A stretch of 64,000 nucleotides of DNA from Anadara kagoshimensis (taxonomy: Eukaryota; Mollusca; Bivalvia; Arcoida; Arcidae), in NCBI GenBank assembly GCA_021292105.1, contig CM037872.1, forward strand, positions 13,790,791-13,854,790. The letters run 5' to 3'. The notes below the pieces were generated by a model, which did not search any database, had not been told where the DNA came from, and saw only the letters and a program-made list of their open reading frames with translations. A program made the position numbers and the translations under genes. Positions 38,121 through 53,413 of the stretch are shown here, piece after piece (position 1 is the stretch's first letter; every line of letters begins with the position of its first letter).

Positions 38121-39100
38121 GGGTCATCTAGGAAATTTCAAGTGAAAACCATTTGGTTAAAACGTGAAAGAGGGGTACAACTATGAAATTACCTACACAA
38201 GTGTGAAATTTATAAATAAAAATAAAACAGGAACTGATAATTTAAGAATTTTTGAAATATGTGTTGCATTTTTTGTTGAAATTGTGCAAAAAAAAACCAC
38301 GTGTTGGGAAGATGATTTTCACCTTGTGTGTAACGAATTAATATAAGAAATGATAGATATTAATAAATTCAACGTTATAGAGCAATGCAACGGGGCCAGA
38401 GTTTGTTAAAGAAATACAAGTATTTGAAAACTCGACAATTTACGGTTGAGGTTATCTACGATTAATTTTCCTTTTAAAAATGCGTGTACAAGCGTGATAT
38501 TTATGTTCTAAGGCAACTAATAATCCAAAATACAACAAGTCATAAAAAGTGCACGGTCACACAATACTGTACTATTTGAATTGAGGTGAATATTGTTTGC
38601 TTTGAACAATGCTGAACTATATACAGCCGAATATGCTACAACAATAATCAAGTAATATAGAAAACTTGGCTTTTATAATCTTACCTTGGATCTTTTGTAG
38701 CCTTAGAATATGAACTATCACGCCAGGTACATGCATTTTAAAGGGAAAATTAATCGTACACAAACCTCAACCGTAAATTGTCGAGTTTTCAAAAAACCTT
38801 GTATTTCTTTAACAAACTCTGGCCCCTTTGCGCTGCTCTATGACGTTAAATTTATTCATATCTTTTCATTTTTTTAAAATTAATTCGTTACACAAGGTGA
38901 TCGACATCTTTTCCCAACACGTGTATTTTGCACAATTTCCATAAAAATGCAACAAATATTTTAAAATTCATATATTATGAATTCCTGCTTTATTTTTATT
39001 TATAAATCTTCACACCTGTGTAGGTAATTTCATAGTTGTACTATCTTTCGCGTTTTTCAACCAAATTGTTTTCACTTGAATTTTCCTACTTAGATGACCC
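38121..39100. mobile_element. Array palindrome 10
   Basis: Standard block B flanks. The left end has lost a few bases (GGGTCATCTAGGAAATTTC). Confidence 0.88.
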
Positions 39101-40178
39101 TTAACGCAATTAGACACATTAATAAACTGTGTATATCAGTGATTATTGTTTATAGTCAATAAGCCATAAAATGTAACTGTAAAGTCAATACTACCACACG
39201 TGCCGATTACTCATCACAATATTCAAATAGCTGAAAAAGTAGATACCCTTATGTGTTAATCATAAAAACAATAAAACGGTGTGTTCAACGTAATACAACC
39301 CTACTGCGTTCTTAGTCTGAGCATTGAAGCAAATATTAAAGTTTAAAATACGTTTAAAACTGATTCTTATAATTTTGGTAAATTGAGAAAACTGCTTCTT
39401 TGTCGTTTTGTTGACAAACTGCTTAAAAAGTGCATCCAAATCACATTTTGCAGATATCCGACGAATTACTTACCTTTAGAACTCAGTTGTCGAACGTTGT
39501 GAATGAAAGGTATTTAAGGAATATTTGGTGGATTTTTAAGAATTTTGGCAAGAAAACGGCGAAGAAATCTGTCTTGAAAGATTACAAGAATTTTAAGAAT
39601 CGTTGTAAAAAGTTAGTTTCAACTTCTTTTTTGTTTCATTGTGTATAGTTCGTAATTGTAAACCTTGTTTACCGTATATACCATTTCATTGTTTGTATGC
39701 ATACATTAATAAAGCACGAAAGAGTAACCCAGGTGCGTTCCTAAGTAGTTGTCTACTGTGACGATTAAGTGCACAAACGGGGACTGTATGATTTAAGTGG
39801 AATAAGTGGAGAAATGAGGGAGTATAGGGATTGTTTAAGGTTGAATTTCCTAACGAATGCTATTGTAGCACTGTATACTTTCCCATTGCAAAGTAGAAAC
39901 AGGTCTATTTAATATTACAGTAATTATAGAATACAAGGCGTGATAATGTACATTCCGTTATACAATATCATAGGTCCTCCACGATCTGATGGCAAAGTAT
40001 ACAGCTAGTCGATTTTAATACTAGGGTAATTTTAACGAAAAGGCGTGCGCCGGCGTGATTATATACAGACAACAGGTAAAGCTTTCTTACACCTATATAC
40101 GTTTTAAACCCATCCGTCTTAATAAACACTCTGTCATGAGATCGTGGGCGAACTCTACTACCTTTATTGGTCGTTTAA

Positions 40179-41153
40179 GGGTCATCTTAGTAGGAAATTT
40201 CAAGTGAAAAACCATTTGGTTAAAACGTGAAAGAGGGGTACAACTATGAAATTACCTACACAAGTGTGAAGATTTATAAATAAAAATAAAACAGGAACTG
40301 ATAATTTAAGAATTTTTGAAATATGTGTTGCATTTTTTGTTGAAATTGTGCAAAAAAAACCACGTGTTGGGAAGATGATTTTCACCTTGTGTAACGAATT
40401 AATATAAGAAATGAATAGATATTAATAAATTCAACGTTATAGAGCAATGCAACGGGGCCAGAGTTTGTTAAAGAAATACAAGGTATTTGAAAACTCGACA
40501 ATTTACGGTTGAGGTTATCTACGATTTATTTTCCTTTTAAAAATGCGTGTACAAGGCGTGATATTTATGTTCTAAGGCAACTAATAATCCAAAATACAAC
40601 AAGTCTAAAAAGTGCACGGTCACACAATACTGTACTATTTGAATTGAGGTGAATATTGTTTGCTTTGAACAATGCTGAACTATATACAGCCTAATATGCT
40701 ACAATAATAATCAAGTAATATAGAAACTTGGCTTTTATAATCTTACCTTGGATTTTGTAGCCTTAGAATATGAACTATCACGCCAGGTACATGCATTTTA
40801 AAGGGAAAAATTAATCGTACAACCTCAACCGTAAATTGTCGAGTTTTCAAAAACCTTGTATTTCTTTAACAAACTCTGGCCCCTTTGCGCTGCTCTATGA
40901 CGTTAAATTTATTCATATCTTTTCATTTTTTTAAAATTAATTCGTTACAAGGTGATCGACATCTTTTCCCAACACGTGTATTTTGCACAATTTCCATAAA
41001 AATGCAACAAATATTTTTAAAATTCATAATTATGAATTCCTGCTTTATTTTATTTATAAATCTTCACACCTGTGTAGGTAATTTCATAGTTGTACTATCT
41101 TTCGCGTTTTTCAACCAATTGTTTTCACTTGAATTTTCCTACTTAGATGACCC
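40179..41153. mobile_element. Array palindrome 11
   Basis: Standard block B flanks, with minor indels in the right arm. Confidence 0.88.
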
Positions 41154-42235
41154 TTAACGCAATTAGACACATTAATAAACTGTGTATATCAGTGATTATT
41201 GTTTATAGTCAATAAGCCATAAAATGTAACTGTAAAGTCAATACTACCACACGTGCCGATTACTCATCACAATATTCAAATAGCTGAAAAAGTAGATACC
41301 CTTATGTGTTAATCATAAAAACAATAAAACGGTGTGTTCAACGTAATACAACCCACTGCGTTCTTAGTCTGAGCATTGAAGCAAATATTAAAGTTTAAAA
41401 TACGTTTAAAACTGATTCTTATAATTTTGGTAAATTGAGAAAACTGCTTCTTTGTCGTTTTGTTGACAAACTGCTTAAAAAGTGCATCCAAATCACATTT
41501 TGCAGATATCCGACGAATTACTTACCTTTAGAACTCAGTTGTCGAACGTTGTGAATGAAAGGTATTTAAGGAATATTTGGTGGATTTTTAAGAATTTTGG
41601 CAAGAAAACGGCAAGAAATCTGTCTTGAAAGATTACAAGAATTTTAAGAATCGTTGTAAAAAGTTAGTTTCAACTTCTTTTTTGTTTCATTGTGTATAGT
41701 TCGTAATTGTAAACCTTGTTTTACCGTATATACCATTTCATTGTTTGTATGGCAATACATTAATAAAGCACGAAAGAGTAACCCAGGTGCGTTCCTAAGT
41801 AGTTGTCTACTGTGACGATTAAGTGCACAAACGGGGACTGTATGATTTAAAGTGGGAATAAGTGGAGAAATGAGGGGAGTATAGGGATTGTTTAAGGTTG
41901 AATTTCCTAACGAATGCTATTGTAGCACTGTATACTTTCCCATTGCAAAGTAGAAACAAGGTCTATTTAATATTACAGTAATTATAGAATACAAGGCGTG
42001 ATAATGTACATTCCGTTATACAATATCATAGGTCCTCCACGATCTGATGGCAAAGTATACAGCTAGTCGATTTTAATACTAGGGTAATTTTAACGAAAAA
42101 GGCGTGCGCCGGCGTGATTATATACAGACACAGGTAAAGCTTCTTACACCTATATACGTTTTAAACCCATCCGTCTTAATAAACACTCTGTCATGAGATC
42201 GTGGGCGAACTCTACTACCTTTATTGGTCGTTTAA

Positions 42236-43212
42236 GGGTCATCTTAGTAGGAAATTTCAAGTGAAAACCATTTGGTTAAAACGTGAAAGAGGGGTACAAC
42301 TATGAAATTACCTACACAAGTGTGAAGATTTATAAATAAAAATAAAACAGGAACTGATAATTTAAGAATTTTTGAAATATGTGTTGCATTTTTTGTTGAA
42401 ATTGTGCAAAAAAAACCACGTGTTGGGAAGATGATTTTCACCTTGTGTAACGAATTAATATAAGAAATGAATAGATATTAATAAATTCAACGTTATAGAG
42501 CAATGCAACGGGCCAGAGTTTGTTAAGAAATACAAGGTATTTGAAAACTCGACAATTTACGGTTGAGGTTATCTACGATTTATTTTCCTTTTAAAAATGC
42601 GTGTACAAGGCGTGATATTTATGTTCTAAGGCAATAATAATCCAAAATACAACAAGTCAAAAAAGTGCACGGTCACACAATACTGTACTATTTGAATTGA
42701 GGTGAATATTGTTTGCTTTGAACAATGCTGAACTATATACAGCCGATATGCTACAACAATAATCAAGTAATATAGAAACTTGGCTTTTATAATCTTACCT
42801 TGGATCTTTGTAGCCTTAGAATATGAACTATCACGCCAGGTACATGCATTTTAAAGGGAAAATTAATCGTACATAACCTCAACCGTAAATTGTCGAGTTT
42901 TCAAAAACCTTGTATTTCTTTAACAAACTCTGGCCCCTTTGCGCTGCTCTATGACGTTAAATTTATTCATATCTTTTCATTTTTTTTAAATTAATTCGTT
43001 ACACAAGGTGATCGACATCTTTTCCCAACACGTGTATTTTGCACAATTTCCATAAAAATGCAACAAATATTTTTAAAATTCATATATTATGAATTCCTGC
43101 TTTATTTTATTTATAAATCTTCACACCTGTGTAGGTTAATTTCATAGTTGTACTATCTTTCGCGTTTTTCAACCAAATTGTTTTCACTTGAATTTTCCTA
43201 CTTAGATGACCC
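42236..43212. mobile_element. Array palindrome 12
   Basis: Standard block B flanks. Confidence 0.88.
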
Positions 43213-44291
43213 TTAACGCAATTAGACACATTAATAAACTGTGTATATCAGTGATTATTGTTTATAGTCAATAAGCCATAAAATGTAACTGTAAAGTCAA
43301 TACTACCACACGTGCCGATTACTCATCACAATATTCAAATAGCTGAAAAAGTAGATACCCTTATGTGTTAATCATAAAACAATAAAACGGTGTGTTCAAC
43401 GTAATACAACCCTACTGCGTTCTTAGTCTGAGCATTGAAGCAAATATTAAAGTTTAAAATACGTTTAAAAATGATTCTTATAATTTTGGTAAATTGAGAA
43501 AACTGCTTCTTTGTCGTTTTGTTGACAAACTGCTTAAAAAGTGCATCCAAATCACATTTTGCAGATATCCGACGAATTACTTACCTTTAGAACTCAGTTG
43601 TCGAACGTTGTGAATGAAAGGTATTTAAGGAATATTTGGTGGATTTTTAAGAATTTTGGCAAGAAAACGGCAAGAAATCTGTCTTGAAAGATTACAAGAA
43701 TTTTAAGAATCGTTGTAAAAAGTTAGTTTCAACTTTTTTGTTTCATTGTGTCTAGTTCGTAATTGTAAACCTTGTATTACCGTATATACCATTTCATTGT
43801 TTGTATGGCAATACATTAATAAAGCACGAAAGAGTAACCCAGGTGCGTTCCTAAGTAGTTGTCTACTGTGACGATTAAGTGCACAAACGGGGACTGTATG
43901 ATTTAAAGTGGGAATAAGTGGAGAAATGAGGGGAGTATAGGGATTGTTTAAGGTTGAATTTCCTAACGAATGCTACTGTAGCACTGTATACTTTCCCATT
44001 GCAAAGTAGAAACAAGGTCTATTTAATATTACAGTAATTATAGAATACAAGGCGTGATAATGTACATTCCGTTATACAATATCATAGGTCCTCCACGATC
44101 TGATGGCAAAGCATACAGCTAGTCGATTTTAATACTAGGGTAATTTTAACAAAAGAGGCGTGCGCCGGCGTGATTATATACAGACACAGGTAAAGCTTCT
44201 TACACCTATATACGTTTTAAACCCATCCGTCTTAATAAACACTCTGTCATGAGATCGTGGGCGAACTCTACTACCTTTATTGGTCGTTTAA

Positions 44292-45159
44292 GGGTCATCT
44301 TTGTAGGAAATTTCAAGTGAAAACCATTTGGTTAAAACGTGAAAGAGGGGTACAACTATGAAATTACCTACACAAGTGTGAAGATTTGTGTAACGAATTA
44401 ATATAAGAAATGAATAGATATTAATAAATTCAACGTTATAGAGCAATGCAACGGGGCCAGAGTTTGTTAAAGAAATACAAGGTATTTGAAAACTCGACAA
44501 TTTACGGTTGAGGTTATCTACGATTTATTTTCCTTTTAAAAATGCGTGTACAAGGCGTGATATTTATGTTCTAAGGCAACTAATAATCCAAAATACAACA
44601 AGTCATAAAAAGTGCACGGTCACACAATACTGTACTATTTGAATTGAGGTGAATATTGTTTGCTTTGAACAATGCTGAACTATATACAGCCGAATATGCT
44701 ACAACAATAATCAAGTAATATAGAAAACTTGGCTTTTATAATCTTACCTTGGATCTTTTGTAGCCTTAGAATATGAACTATCACGCCAGGTACATGCATT
44801 TTAAAGGGAAAATTAATCGTACATAACCTCAACCGTAAAATTGTCGAGTTTTCAAAAACCTTGTATTTCTTTAACAAACTCTGGCCCCTTTGCGCTGCTC
44901 TATGACGTTAAATTTATTCATATCTTTTCATTTTTTTAAATTAATTCGTTACACAAGGTGATCGACATCTTTTCCCACACGTGTATTTTGCACAATTTCC
45001 ATAAAAATGCAACAAAATTTTTAAAATTCAATATTATGAATTCCTGCTTTATTTTTATTTATAAATCTTCACACCTGTGTAGGTAATTTCATAGTTGTAC
45101 TATCTTTCGCGTTTTTCAACCAAATTGTTTTCACTTGAATTTTCCTACTTAGATGACCC
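44292..45159. mobile_element. Array palindrome 13, ~110-bp deletion in left arm
   Basis: At about 44387 the left arm jumps from GTGTGAAGATTT to GTGTAACGAATT, losing about 110 bp between short matching GTGT-like words. This explains the short 1946-bp unit. The right arm is intact, so the hairpin would carry a large bulge. Confidence 0.88.
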
Positions 45160-46237
45160 TTAACGCAATTAGACACATTAATAAACTGTGTATATCAGTG
45201 ATTATTGTTTATAGTCAATAAGCCATAAAATGTAACTGTAAAGTCAATACTACCACACGTGCCGATTACTCATCACAATATTCAAATAGCTGAAAAAGTA
45301 GATACCCTTATGTGTTAATCATAAAAACAATAAAACGGTGTGTTCAACGTAATACAACCCTACTGCGTTCTTAGTCTGAGCATTGAAGCAAATATTAAAG
45401 TTTAAAATACGTTTAAAAATGATTCTTATAATTTTGGTAAATTGAGAAAACTGCTTCTTTGTCGTTTTGTTGACAAACTGCTTAAAAAGTGCATCCAATC
45501 ACATTTGCAGATATCCGACGAATTACTTACCTTTAGAACTCAGTTGTCGAACGTTGTGAATGAAAGGTATTTAGGAATATTTGGTGGATTTTTAAGAATT
45601 TTGGCAAGAAAACGGCAAGAAATCTGTCTTGAAAGATTACAAGAATTTTAAGAATCGTTGTAAAAAGTTAGTTTCAACTTCTTTTTTGTTTCATTGTGTA
45701 TAGTTCGTAATTGTAAACCTTGTATTACCGTATATACCATTTCATTGTTTGTATGGCAATACATTAATAAAGCACGAAAGAGTAACCCAGGTGCGTTCCT
45801 AAGTAGTTGTCTACTGTGACGATTAAGTGCACAAACGGGGACTGTATGATTTAAAGTGGGAATAAGTGGAGAAATGAGGGGAGTATAGGGATTGTTTAAG
45901 GTTGAATTTCCTAACGAATGCTACTGTAGCACTGTATACTTCCCATTGCAAAAGTAGAACAAGTCTATTTAATATTACAGTAATTATAGAATACAAGGCG
46001 TGATAATGTACATTCCGTTATACAATATCATAGGTCCTCCACGATCTGATGGCAAAGCATACAGCTAGTCGATTTTAATACTAGGGTAATTTTAACGAAA
46101 GAGGCGTGCGCCGGCGTGATTATATACAGACACAGGTAAAGCTTCTTACACCTATATACGTTTTAAACCCATCCGTCTTAATAAACACTCTGTCATGAGA
46201 TCGTGGGCGAACTCTACTACCTTTATTGGTCGTTTAA

Positions 46238-47215
46238 GGGTCATCTTTGTAGAAAATTTTCAAGTGAAAACCATTTGGTTAAACGTGAAAGAGGGGTACA
46301 ACTATGAAATTACCTACACAAGTGTGAAGATTTATAAAAAAAATAAAACAGGAACTGATAATTTAAATTTTGAAATATGTGTTGCATTTTTTGTTGAAAT
46401 TGTGCAAAAAAAAACCACGTGTGGGAAGATGATTTTCACCTTGTGTAACGAATTAATATAAGAAAATGAATAGATATTAATAAATTCAACGTTATAGAGC
46501 AATGCAACGGGCCAGAGTTTGTTAAAGAAATACAAAGGTATTGAAAACTCGACAATTTACGGTTGAGGTTATCTACGATTTATTTTCCTTTAAAAATGCG
46601 TGTACAAGGCGTGATATTTATGTTCTAAGGCAACTAATAATCCAAAATACAAAAGTCATAAAAAGTGCACGGTCACACAATACTGTACTATTTGAATTGA
46701 GGTGAATATTGTTTGCTTTGAACAATGCTGAACTATATACAGCCGAATATGCTACAACAATAATCAAGTAATATAGAAACTTGGCTTTTATAATCTTACC
46801 TTGGATCTTTTGTAGCCTTAGAATATGAACTATCACGCCAGGTACATGCATTTTTAAAGGGAAAATTAATCGTACATAACCTCAACCGTAAATTGTCGAG
46901 TTTTCAAAAACCTTGTATTTCTTTAACAAACTCTGGCCCCTTTGCGCTGCTCTATGGCGTTAAATTTATTCATATCTTTTCATTTTTTTAAAATTAATTC
47001 GTTACACAAGGTGATCGACATCTTTTCCCAACACGTGTATTTTGCACAATTTCCATAAAAATGCAACAAATATTTTTAAAATTCATATATTATGAATTCC
47101 TGCTTTATTTTTATTTATAAATCTTCACACCTGTGTAGGTAATTTCATAGTTGTACTATCTTTCGCGTTTTTCAACCAAATTGTTTTCACTTGAATTTTC
47201 CTACTTAGATGACCC
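46238..47215. mobile_element. Array palindrome 14
   Basis: Standard block B flanks. Confidence 0.88.
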
Positions 47216-48297
47216 TTAACGCAATTAGACACATTAATAAACTGTGTATATCAGTGATTATTGTTTATAGTCAATAAGCCATAAAATGTAACTGTAAAGT
47301 CAATACTACCACACGTGCCGATTACTCATCACAATATTCAAATAGCTGAAAAAGTAGATACCCTTATGTGTTAATCATAAAAACAATAAAACGGTGTGTT
47401 CAACGTAATACAACCCTACTGCGTTCTTAGTCTGAGCATTGAAGCAAATATTAAAGTTTAAAATACGTTTAAAAATGATTCTTATAATTTTGGTAAATTG
47501 AGAAAACTGCTTCTTTGTCGTTTTGTTGACAAACTGCTTAAAAAGTGCATCCAAATCACATTTTGCAGATATCCGACGAATTACTTACCTTTAGAACTCA
47601 GTTGTCGAACGTTGTGAATGAAAGGTATTTAAGGAATATTTGGTGGATTTTTAAGAATTTTGGCAAGAAAACGGCAAGAAATCTGTCTTGAAAGATTACA
47701 AGAATTTTAAGAATCGTTGTAAAAAGTTAGTTTCAACTTCTTTTTTGTTTCATTGTGTCTAGTTCGTAATTGTAAACCTTGTATTACCGTATATACCATT
47801 TCATTGTTTGTATGGCAATACATTAATAAAGCACGAAAGAGTAACCCAGTGCGTTCCTAAGTAGTTGTCTACTGTGACGATTAAGTGCACAAACGGGGAC
47901 TGTATGATTTAAAGTGGGAATAAGTCGAGAAATGAGGGGAGTATAGGGATTGTTTAAGGTTGAATTTCCTAACGAATGCTACTGTAGCACTGTATACTTT
48001 CCCATTGCAAAGTAGAAACAAGGTCTATTTAATATTACAGTAATTATAGAATACAAGGCGTGATAATGTACATTCCGTTATACAATATCATAGGTCCTCC
48101 ACGATCTGATGGCAAAGTATACAGCTAGTCGATTTTAATACTAGGGTAATTTTAACGAAAGAGGCGTGCGCCGGCGTGATTATATACAGACACAGGTAAA
48201 GCTTCTTACACCTATATACGTTTTAAACCCATCCGTCTTAATAAACACTCTGTCATGAGATCGTGGGCGAACTCTACTACCTTTATTGGTCGTTTAA

Positions 48298-49279
48298 GGG
48301 TCATCTTAGTAGGAAATTTCAAGTGAAAACCATTTGGTTAAAACGTGAAAGAGGGGTACAACTATGAAATTACCTACACAAGTGTGAAGATTTATAAATA
48401 AAAATAAAACAGGAACTGATAATTTAAGAATTTTTGAAATATGTGTTGCATTTTTTGTTGAAATTGTGCAAAAAAAACCACGTGTTGGGAAGATGATTTT
48501 CACCTTGTGTAACGAATTAATATAAGAAATGAATAGATATTAATAAATTCAACGTTATAGAGCAATGCAACGGGGCCAGAGTTTGTTAAAGAAATACAAG
48601 GTATTTGAAAACTCGACAATTTACGGTTGAGGTTATCTACGATTTATTTTCCTTTTAAAAATGCGTGTACAAGGCGTGATATTTATGTTCTAAGGCAACT
48701 AATAATCCAAAATACAACAAGTCATAAAAAGTGCACGGTCACACAATACTGTACTATTTGAATTGAGGTGAATATTGTTTGCTTTGAACAATGCTGAACT
48801 ATATACAGCCGAATATGCTACAACAATAATCAAGTAATATAGAAACTTGGCTTTTATAATCTTACCTTGGATCTTTTGTAGCCTTAGAATATGAACTATC
48901 ACGCCAGGTACATGCATTTTAAAGGGAAAATTAATCGTACATAACCTCAACCGTAAATTGTCGAGTTTTCAAAAACCTTGTATTTCTTTAACAAACTCTG
49001 GCCCCTTTGCGCTGCTCTATGACGTTAAATTTATTCATATCTTTTCATTTTTTTAAAATTAATTCGTTACACAAGGTGATCGACATCTTTTCCCAACACG
49101 TGTATTTGCACAATTTCCATAAAAATGCAACAAATATTTTTAAAATTCATATATTATGAATTCCTGCTTTATTTTTATTTATAAATCTTCACACCTGTGT
49201 AGGTAATTTCATAGTTGTACTATCTTTCGCGTTTTTCAACCAAATTGTTTTCACTTGAATTTTCCTACTTAGATGACCC
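48298..49279. mobile_element. Array palindrome 15
   Basis: Standard block B flanks. Nearly identical to the next copy. Confidence 0.9.
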
Positions 49280-50362
49280 TTAACGCAATTAGACACATTA
49301 ATAAACTGTGTATATCAGTGATTATTGTTTATAGTCAATAAGCCATAAAATGTAACTGTAAAGTCAATACTACCACACGTGCCGATTACTCATCACAATA
49401 TTCAAATAGCTGAAAAAGTAGATACCCTTATGTGTTAATCATAAAAACAATAAAACGGTGTGTTCAACGTAATACAACCCTACTGCGTTCTTAGTCTGAG
49501 CATTGAAGCAAATATTAAAGTTTAAAATACGTTTAAAAATGATTCTTATAATTTTGGTAAATTGAGAAAACTGCTTCTTTGTCGTTTTGTTGACAAACTG
49601 CTTAAAAAGTGCATCCAAATCACATTTTGCAGATATCCGACGAATTACTTACCTTTAGAACTCAGTTGTCGAACGTTGTGAATGAAAGGTATTTAAGGAA
49701 TATTTGGTGGATTTTTAAGAATTTTGGCAAGAAAACGGCAAGAAATCTGTCTTGAAAGATTACAAGAATTTTAAGAATCGTTGTAAAAAGTTAGTTTCAA
49801 CTTCTTTTTTGTTTCATTGTGTCTAGTTCGTAATTGTAAACCTTGTATTACCGTATATACCATTTCATTGTTTGTATGGCAATACATTAATAAAGCACGA
49901 AAGAGTAACCCAGGTGCGTTCCTAAGTAGTTGTCTACTGTGACGATTAAGTGCACAAACGGGGACTGTATGATTTAAAGTGGGAATAAGTCGAGAAATGA
50001 GGGGAGTATAGGGATTGTTTAAGGTTGAATTTCCTAACGAATGCTACTGTAGCACTGTATACTTTCCCATTGCAAAGTAGAAACAAGGTCTATTTAATAT
50101 TACAGTAATTATAGAATACAAGGCGTGATAATGTACATTCCGTTATACAATATCATAGGTCCTCCACGATCTGATGGCAAAGTATACAGCTAGTCGATTT
50201 TAATACTAGGGTAATTTTAACGAAAGAGGCGTGCGCCGGCGTGATTATATACAGACACAGGTAAAGCTTCTTACACCTATATACGTTTTAAACCCATCCG
50301 TCTTAATAAACACTCTGTCATGAGATCGTGGGCGAACTCTACTACCTTTATTGGTCGTTTAA

Positions 50363-51344
50363 GGGTCATCTTAGTAGGAAATTTCAAGTGAAAACCATTT
50401 GGTTAAAACGTGAAAGAGGGGTACAACTATGAAATTACCTACACAAGTGTGAAGATTTATAAATAAAAATAAAGCAGGAACTGATAATTTAAGAATTTTT
50501 GAAATATGTGTTGCATTTTTTGTTGAAATTGTGCAAAAAAAACCACGTGTTGGGAAGATGATTTTCACCTTGTGTAACGAATTAATATAAGAAATGAATA
50601 GATATTAATAAATTCAACGTTATAGAGCAATGCAACGGGGCCAGAGTTTGTTAAAGAAATACAAGGTATTTGAAAACTCGACAATTTACGTTTGAGGTTA
50701 TCTACGATTTTTTTCCTTTTAAAAATGCGTGTACAAGGCGTGATATTTATGTTCTAAGGCAACTAATAATCCAAAATACAACAAGTCATAAAAAGTGCAC
50801 GGTCACACAATACTGTACTATTTGAATTGAGGTGAATATTGTTTGCTTTGAACAATGCTGAACTATATACAGCCGAATATGCTACAACAATAATCAAGTA
50901 ATATAGAAACTTGGCTTTTATAATCTTACCTTGGATCTTTTGTAGCCTTAGAATATGAACTATCACGCCAGGTACATGCATTTTAAAGGGAAAATTAATC
51001 GTACATAACCTCAACCGTAAATTGTCGAGTTTTCAAAAACCTTGTATTTCTTTAACAAACTCTGGCCCCTTTGCGCTGCTCTATGACGTTAAATTTATTC
51101 ATATCTTTTCATTTTTTTAAAATTAATTCGTTACACAAGGTGATCGACATCTTTTCCCAACACGTGTATTTTGCACAATTTCCATAAAAATGCAACAAAT
51201 ATTTTTAAAATTCATATATTATGAATTCCTGCTTTATTTTTATTTATAAATCTTCACACCTGTGTAGGTAATTTCATAGTTGTACTATCTTTCGCGTTTT
51301 TCAACCAAATTGTTTTCACTTGAATTTTCCTACTTAGATGACCC
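50363..51344. mobile_element. Array palindrome 16
   Basis: Standard block B flanks. Exactly 2065 bp from its neighbours on either side. Confidence 0.9.
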
Positions 51345-52427
51345 TTAACGCAATTAGACACATTAATAAACTGTGTATATCAGTGATTATTGTTTATAGT
51401 CAATAAGCCATAAAATGTAACTGTAAAGTCAATACTACCACACGTGCCGATTACTCATCACAATATTCAAATAGCTGAAAAAGTAGATACCCTTATGTGT
51501 TAATCATAAAAACAATAAAACGATGTGTTCAACGTAATACAACCCTACTGCGTTCTTAGTCTGAGCATTGAAGCAAATATTAAAGTTTAAAATACGTTTA
51601 AAAATGATTCTTATAATTTTGGTAAATTGAGAAAACTGCTTCTTTGTCGTTTTGTTGACAAACTGCTTAAAAAGTGCATCCAAATCACATTTTGCAGATA
51701 TCCGACGAATTACTTACCTTTAGAACTCAGTTGTCGAACGTTGTGAATGAAAGGTATTTAAGGAATATTTGGTGGATTTTTAAGAATTTTGGCAAGAAAA
51801 CGGCAAGAAATCTGTCTTGAAAGATTACAAGAATTTTAAGAATCGTTGTAAAAAGTTAGTTTTAATTTCTTATATGTTTCACTGCGTAGAGTTAGTAATT
51901 GTAAATGTTGTATTACCGTATATACCATTTCATTGTTTGTATGGCAATACATTAATAAAGCACGAAAGAGTAACCCAGGTGCGTTCCTAAGTAGTTGTCT
52001 ACTGTGACGATTAAGTGCACAAACGGGGACTGTATGATTTAAAGTGGGAATAAGTGGAGAAATGAGGGGAGTATAGGGATTGTTTAAGGTTGAATTTCCT
52101 AACGAATGCTACTGTAGCACTGTATACTTTCCCATTGCAAAGTAGAAACAAGGTCTATTTAATATTACAGTAATTATAGAATACAAGGCGTGATAATGTA
52201 CATTCCGTTATACAATATCATAGGTCCTCCACGATCTGATGGCAAAGTATACAGCTAGTCGATTTTAATACTAGGGTAATTTTAACGAAAGAGGCGTGCG
52301 CCGGCGTGATTATATACAGACACAGGTAAAGCTTCTTACACCTATATACGTTTTAAACCCATCCGTCTTAATAAACACTCTGTCATGAGATCGTGGGCGA
52401 ACTCTACTACCTTTATTGGTCGTTTAA

Positions 52428-53413
52428 GGGTCATCTTAGTAGGAAATTTCAAGTGAAAACCATTTGGTTAAAACGTGAAAGAGGGGTACAACTATGAAAT
52501 TACCTACACAAGTGTGAAGATTTATAAATAAAAATAAAGCAGGAACTGATAATTTAAGAATTTTTGAAATATGTGTTGCATTTTTTGTTGAAATTGTGCA
52601 AAAAAAACCACGTGTTGGGAAGATGATTTTCACCTTGTGTAACGAATTAATATAAGAAATGAATAGATATTAATAAATTCAACGTTATAGAGCAATGCAA
52701 CGGGGCCAGAGTTTGTTAAAGAAATACAAGGTATTTGAAAACTCGACAATTTACGGTTGAGGTTATCTACGATTTATTTTCCTTTTAAAAATGCGTGTAC
52801 AAGGCGTGATAGTTCATATTCTAAGGCTACTAACGATCCAAGGGAAGATTATAAAAGCTAAGTTTGAATATTACTTGATTATTGCTGAGGCATATTCGGC
52901 TTTATATAGTTCAACATTGTTGAAACCAAACAATATTTACCTCAATTTCAATAGAACAGTATTGTGTGGCCGTGCACTTTTAGTGACTTGTTGTATTTTG
53001 GATTAGTAGTGGCCTTAGAATATAAATATCACGCCTGGTACACGCATTTTTAAAAGGAAAATAAATCGTAGATAACCTCAACCGTAAATTGTCGAGTTTT
53101 CAAAAACCTCGTATTTCTTTAACAAACTCTGGCCCCTTTGCACTGCTCTATGATGTTGACTATCTTAATATCTTTTCATTTTTTAAAATTAATTCGTTAT
53201 ACAAGGTGTAAGCTATTTTCCCCAACACGTGTATTTTTGCACACTTTTCTTTAAAAAATGCAACAAATATTTTAAAATTTCTTAAATTATCAATTCCTTC
53301 TGTATTTTTATTTAAAAATCTCCACACTTGTGTAGGTAATTTCATAATTATACCCCTATTTCACGCTTTTTAACGAAATGGTTTTCACTTGAATTTTCCT
53401 ACTTAGATGACCC
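52428..53413. mobile_element. Array palindrome 17, chimeric terminal copy
   Basis: The left arm is block B type to about 52800. From there the loop runs in the reverse direction and it and the right arm match the solitary element at 14191-15185 (GTGATAGTTCATATTCTAAG, then AACGATCCAAGG). The right TTAA at 53414-53417 is followed by foreign sequence, so this is the true right edge of the array. Confidence 0.88.
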
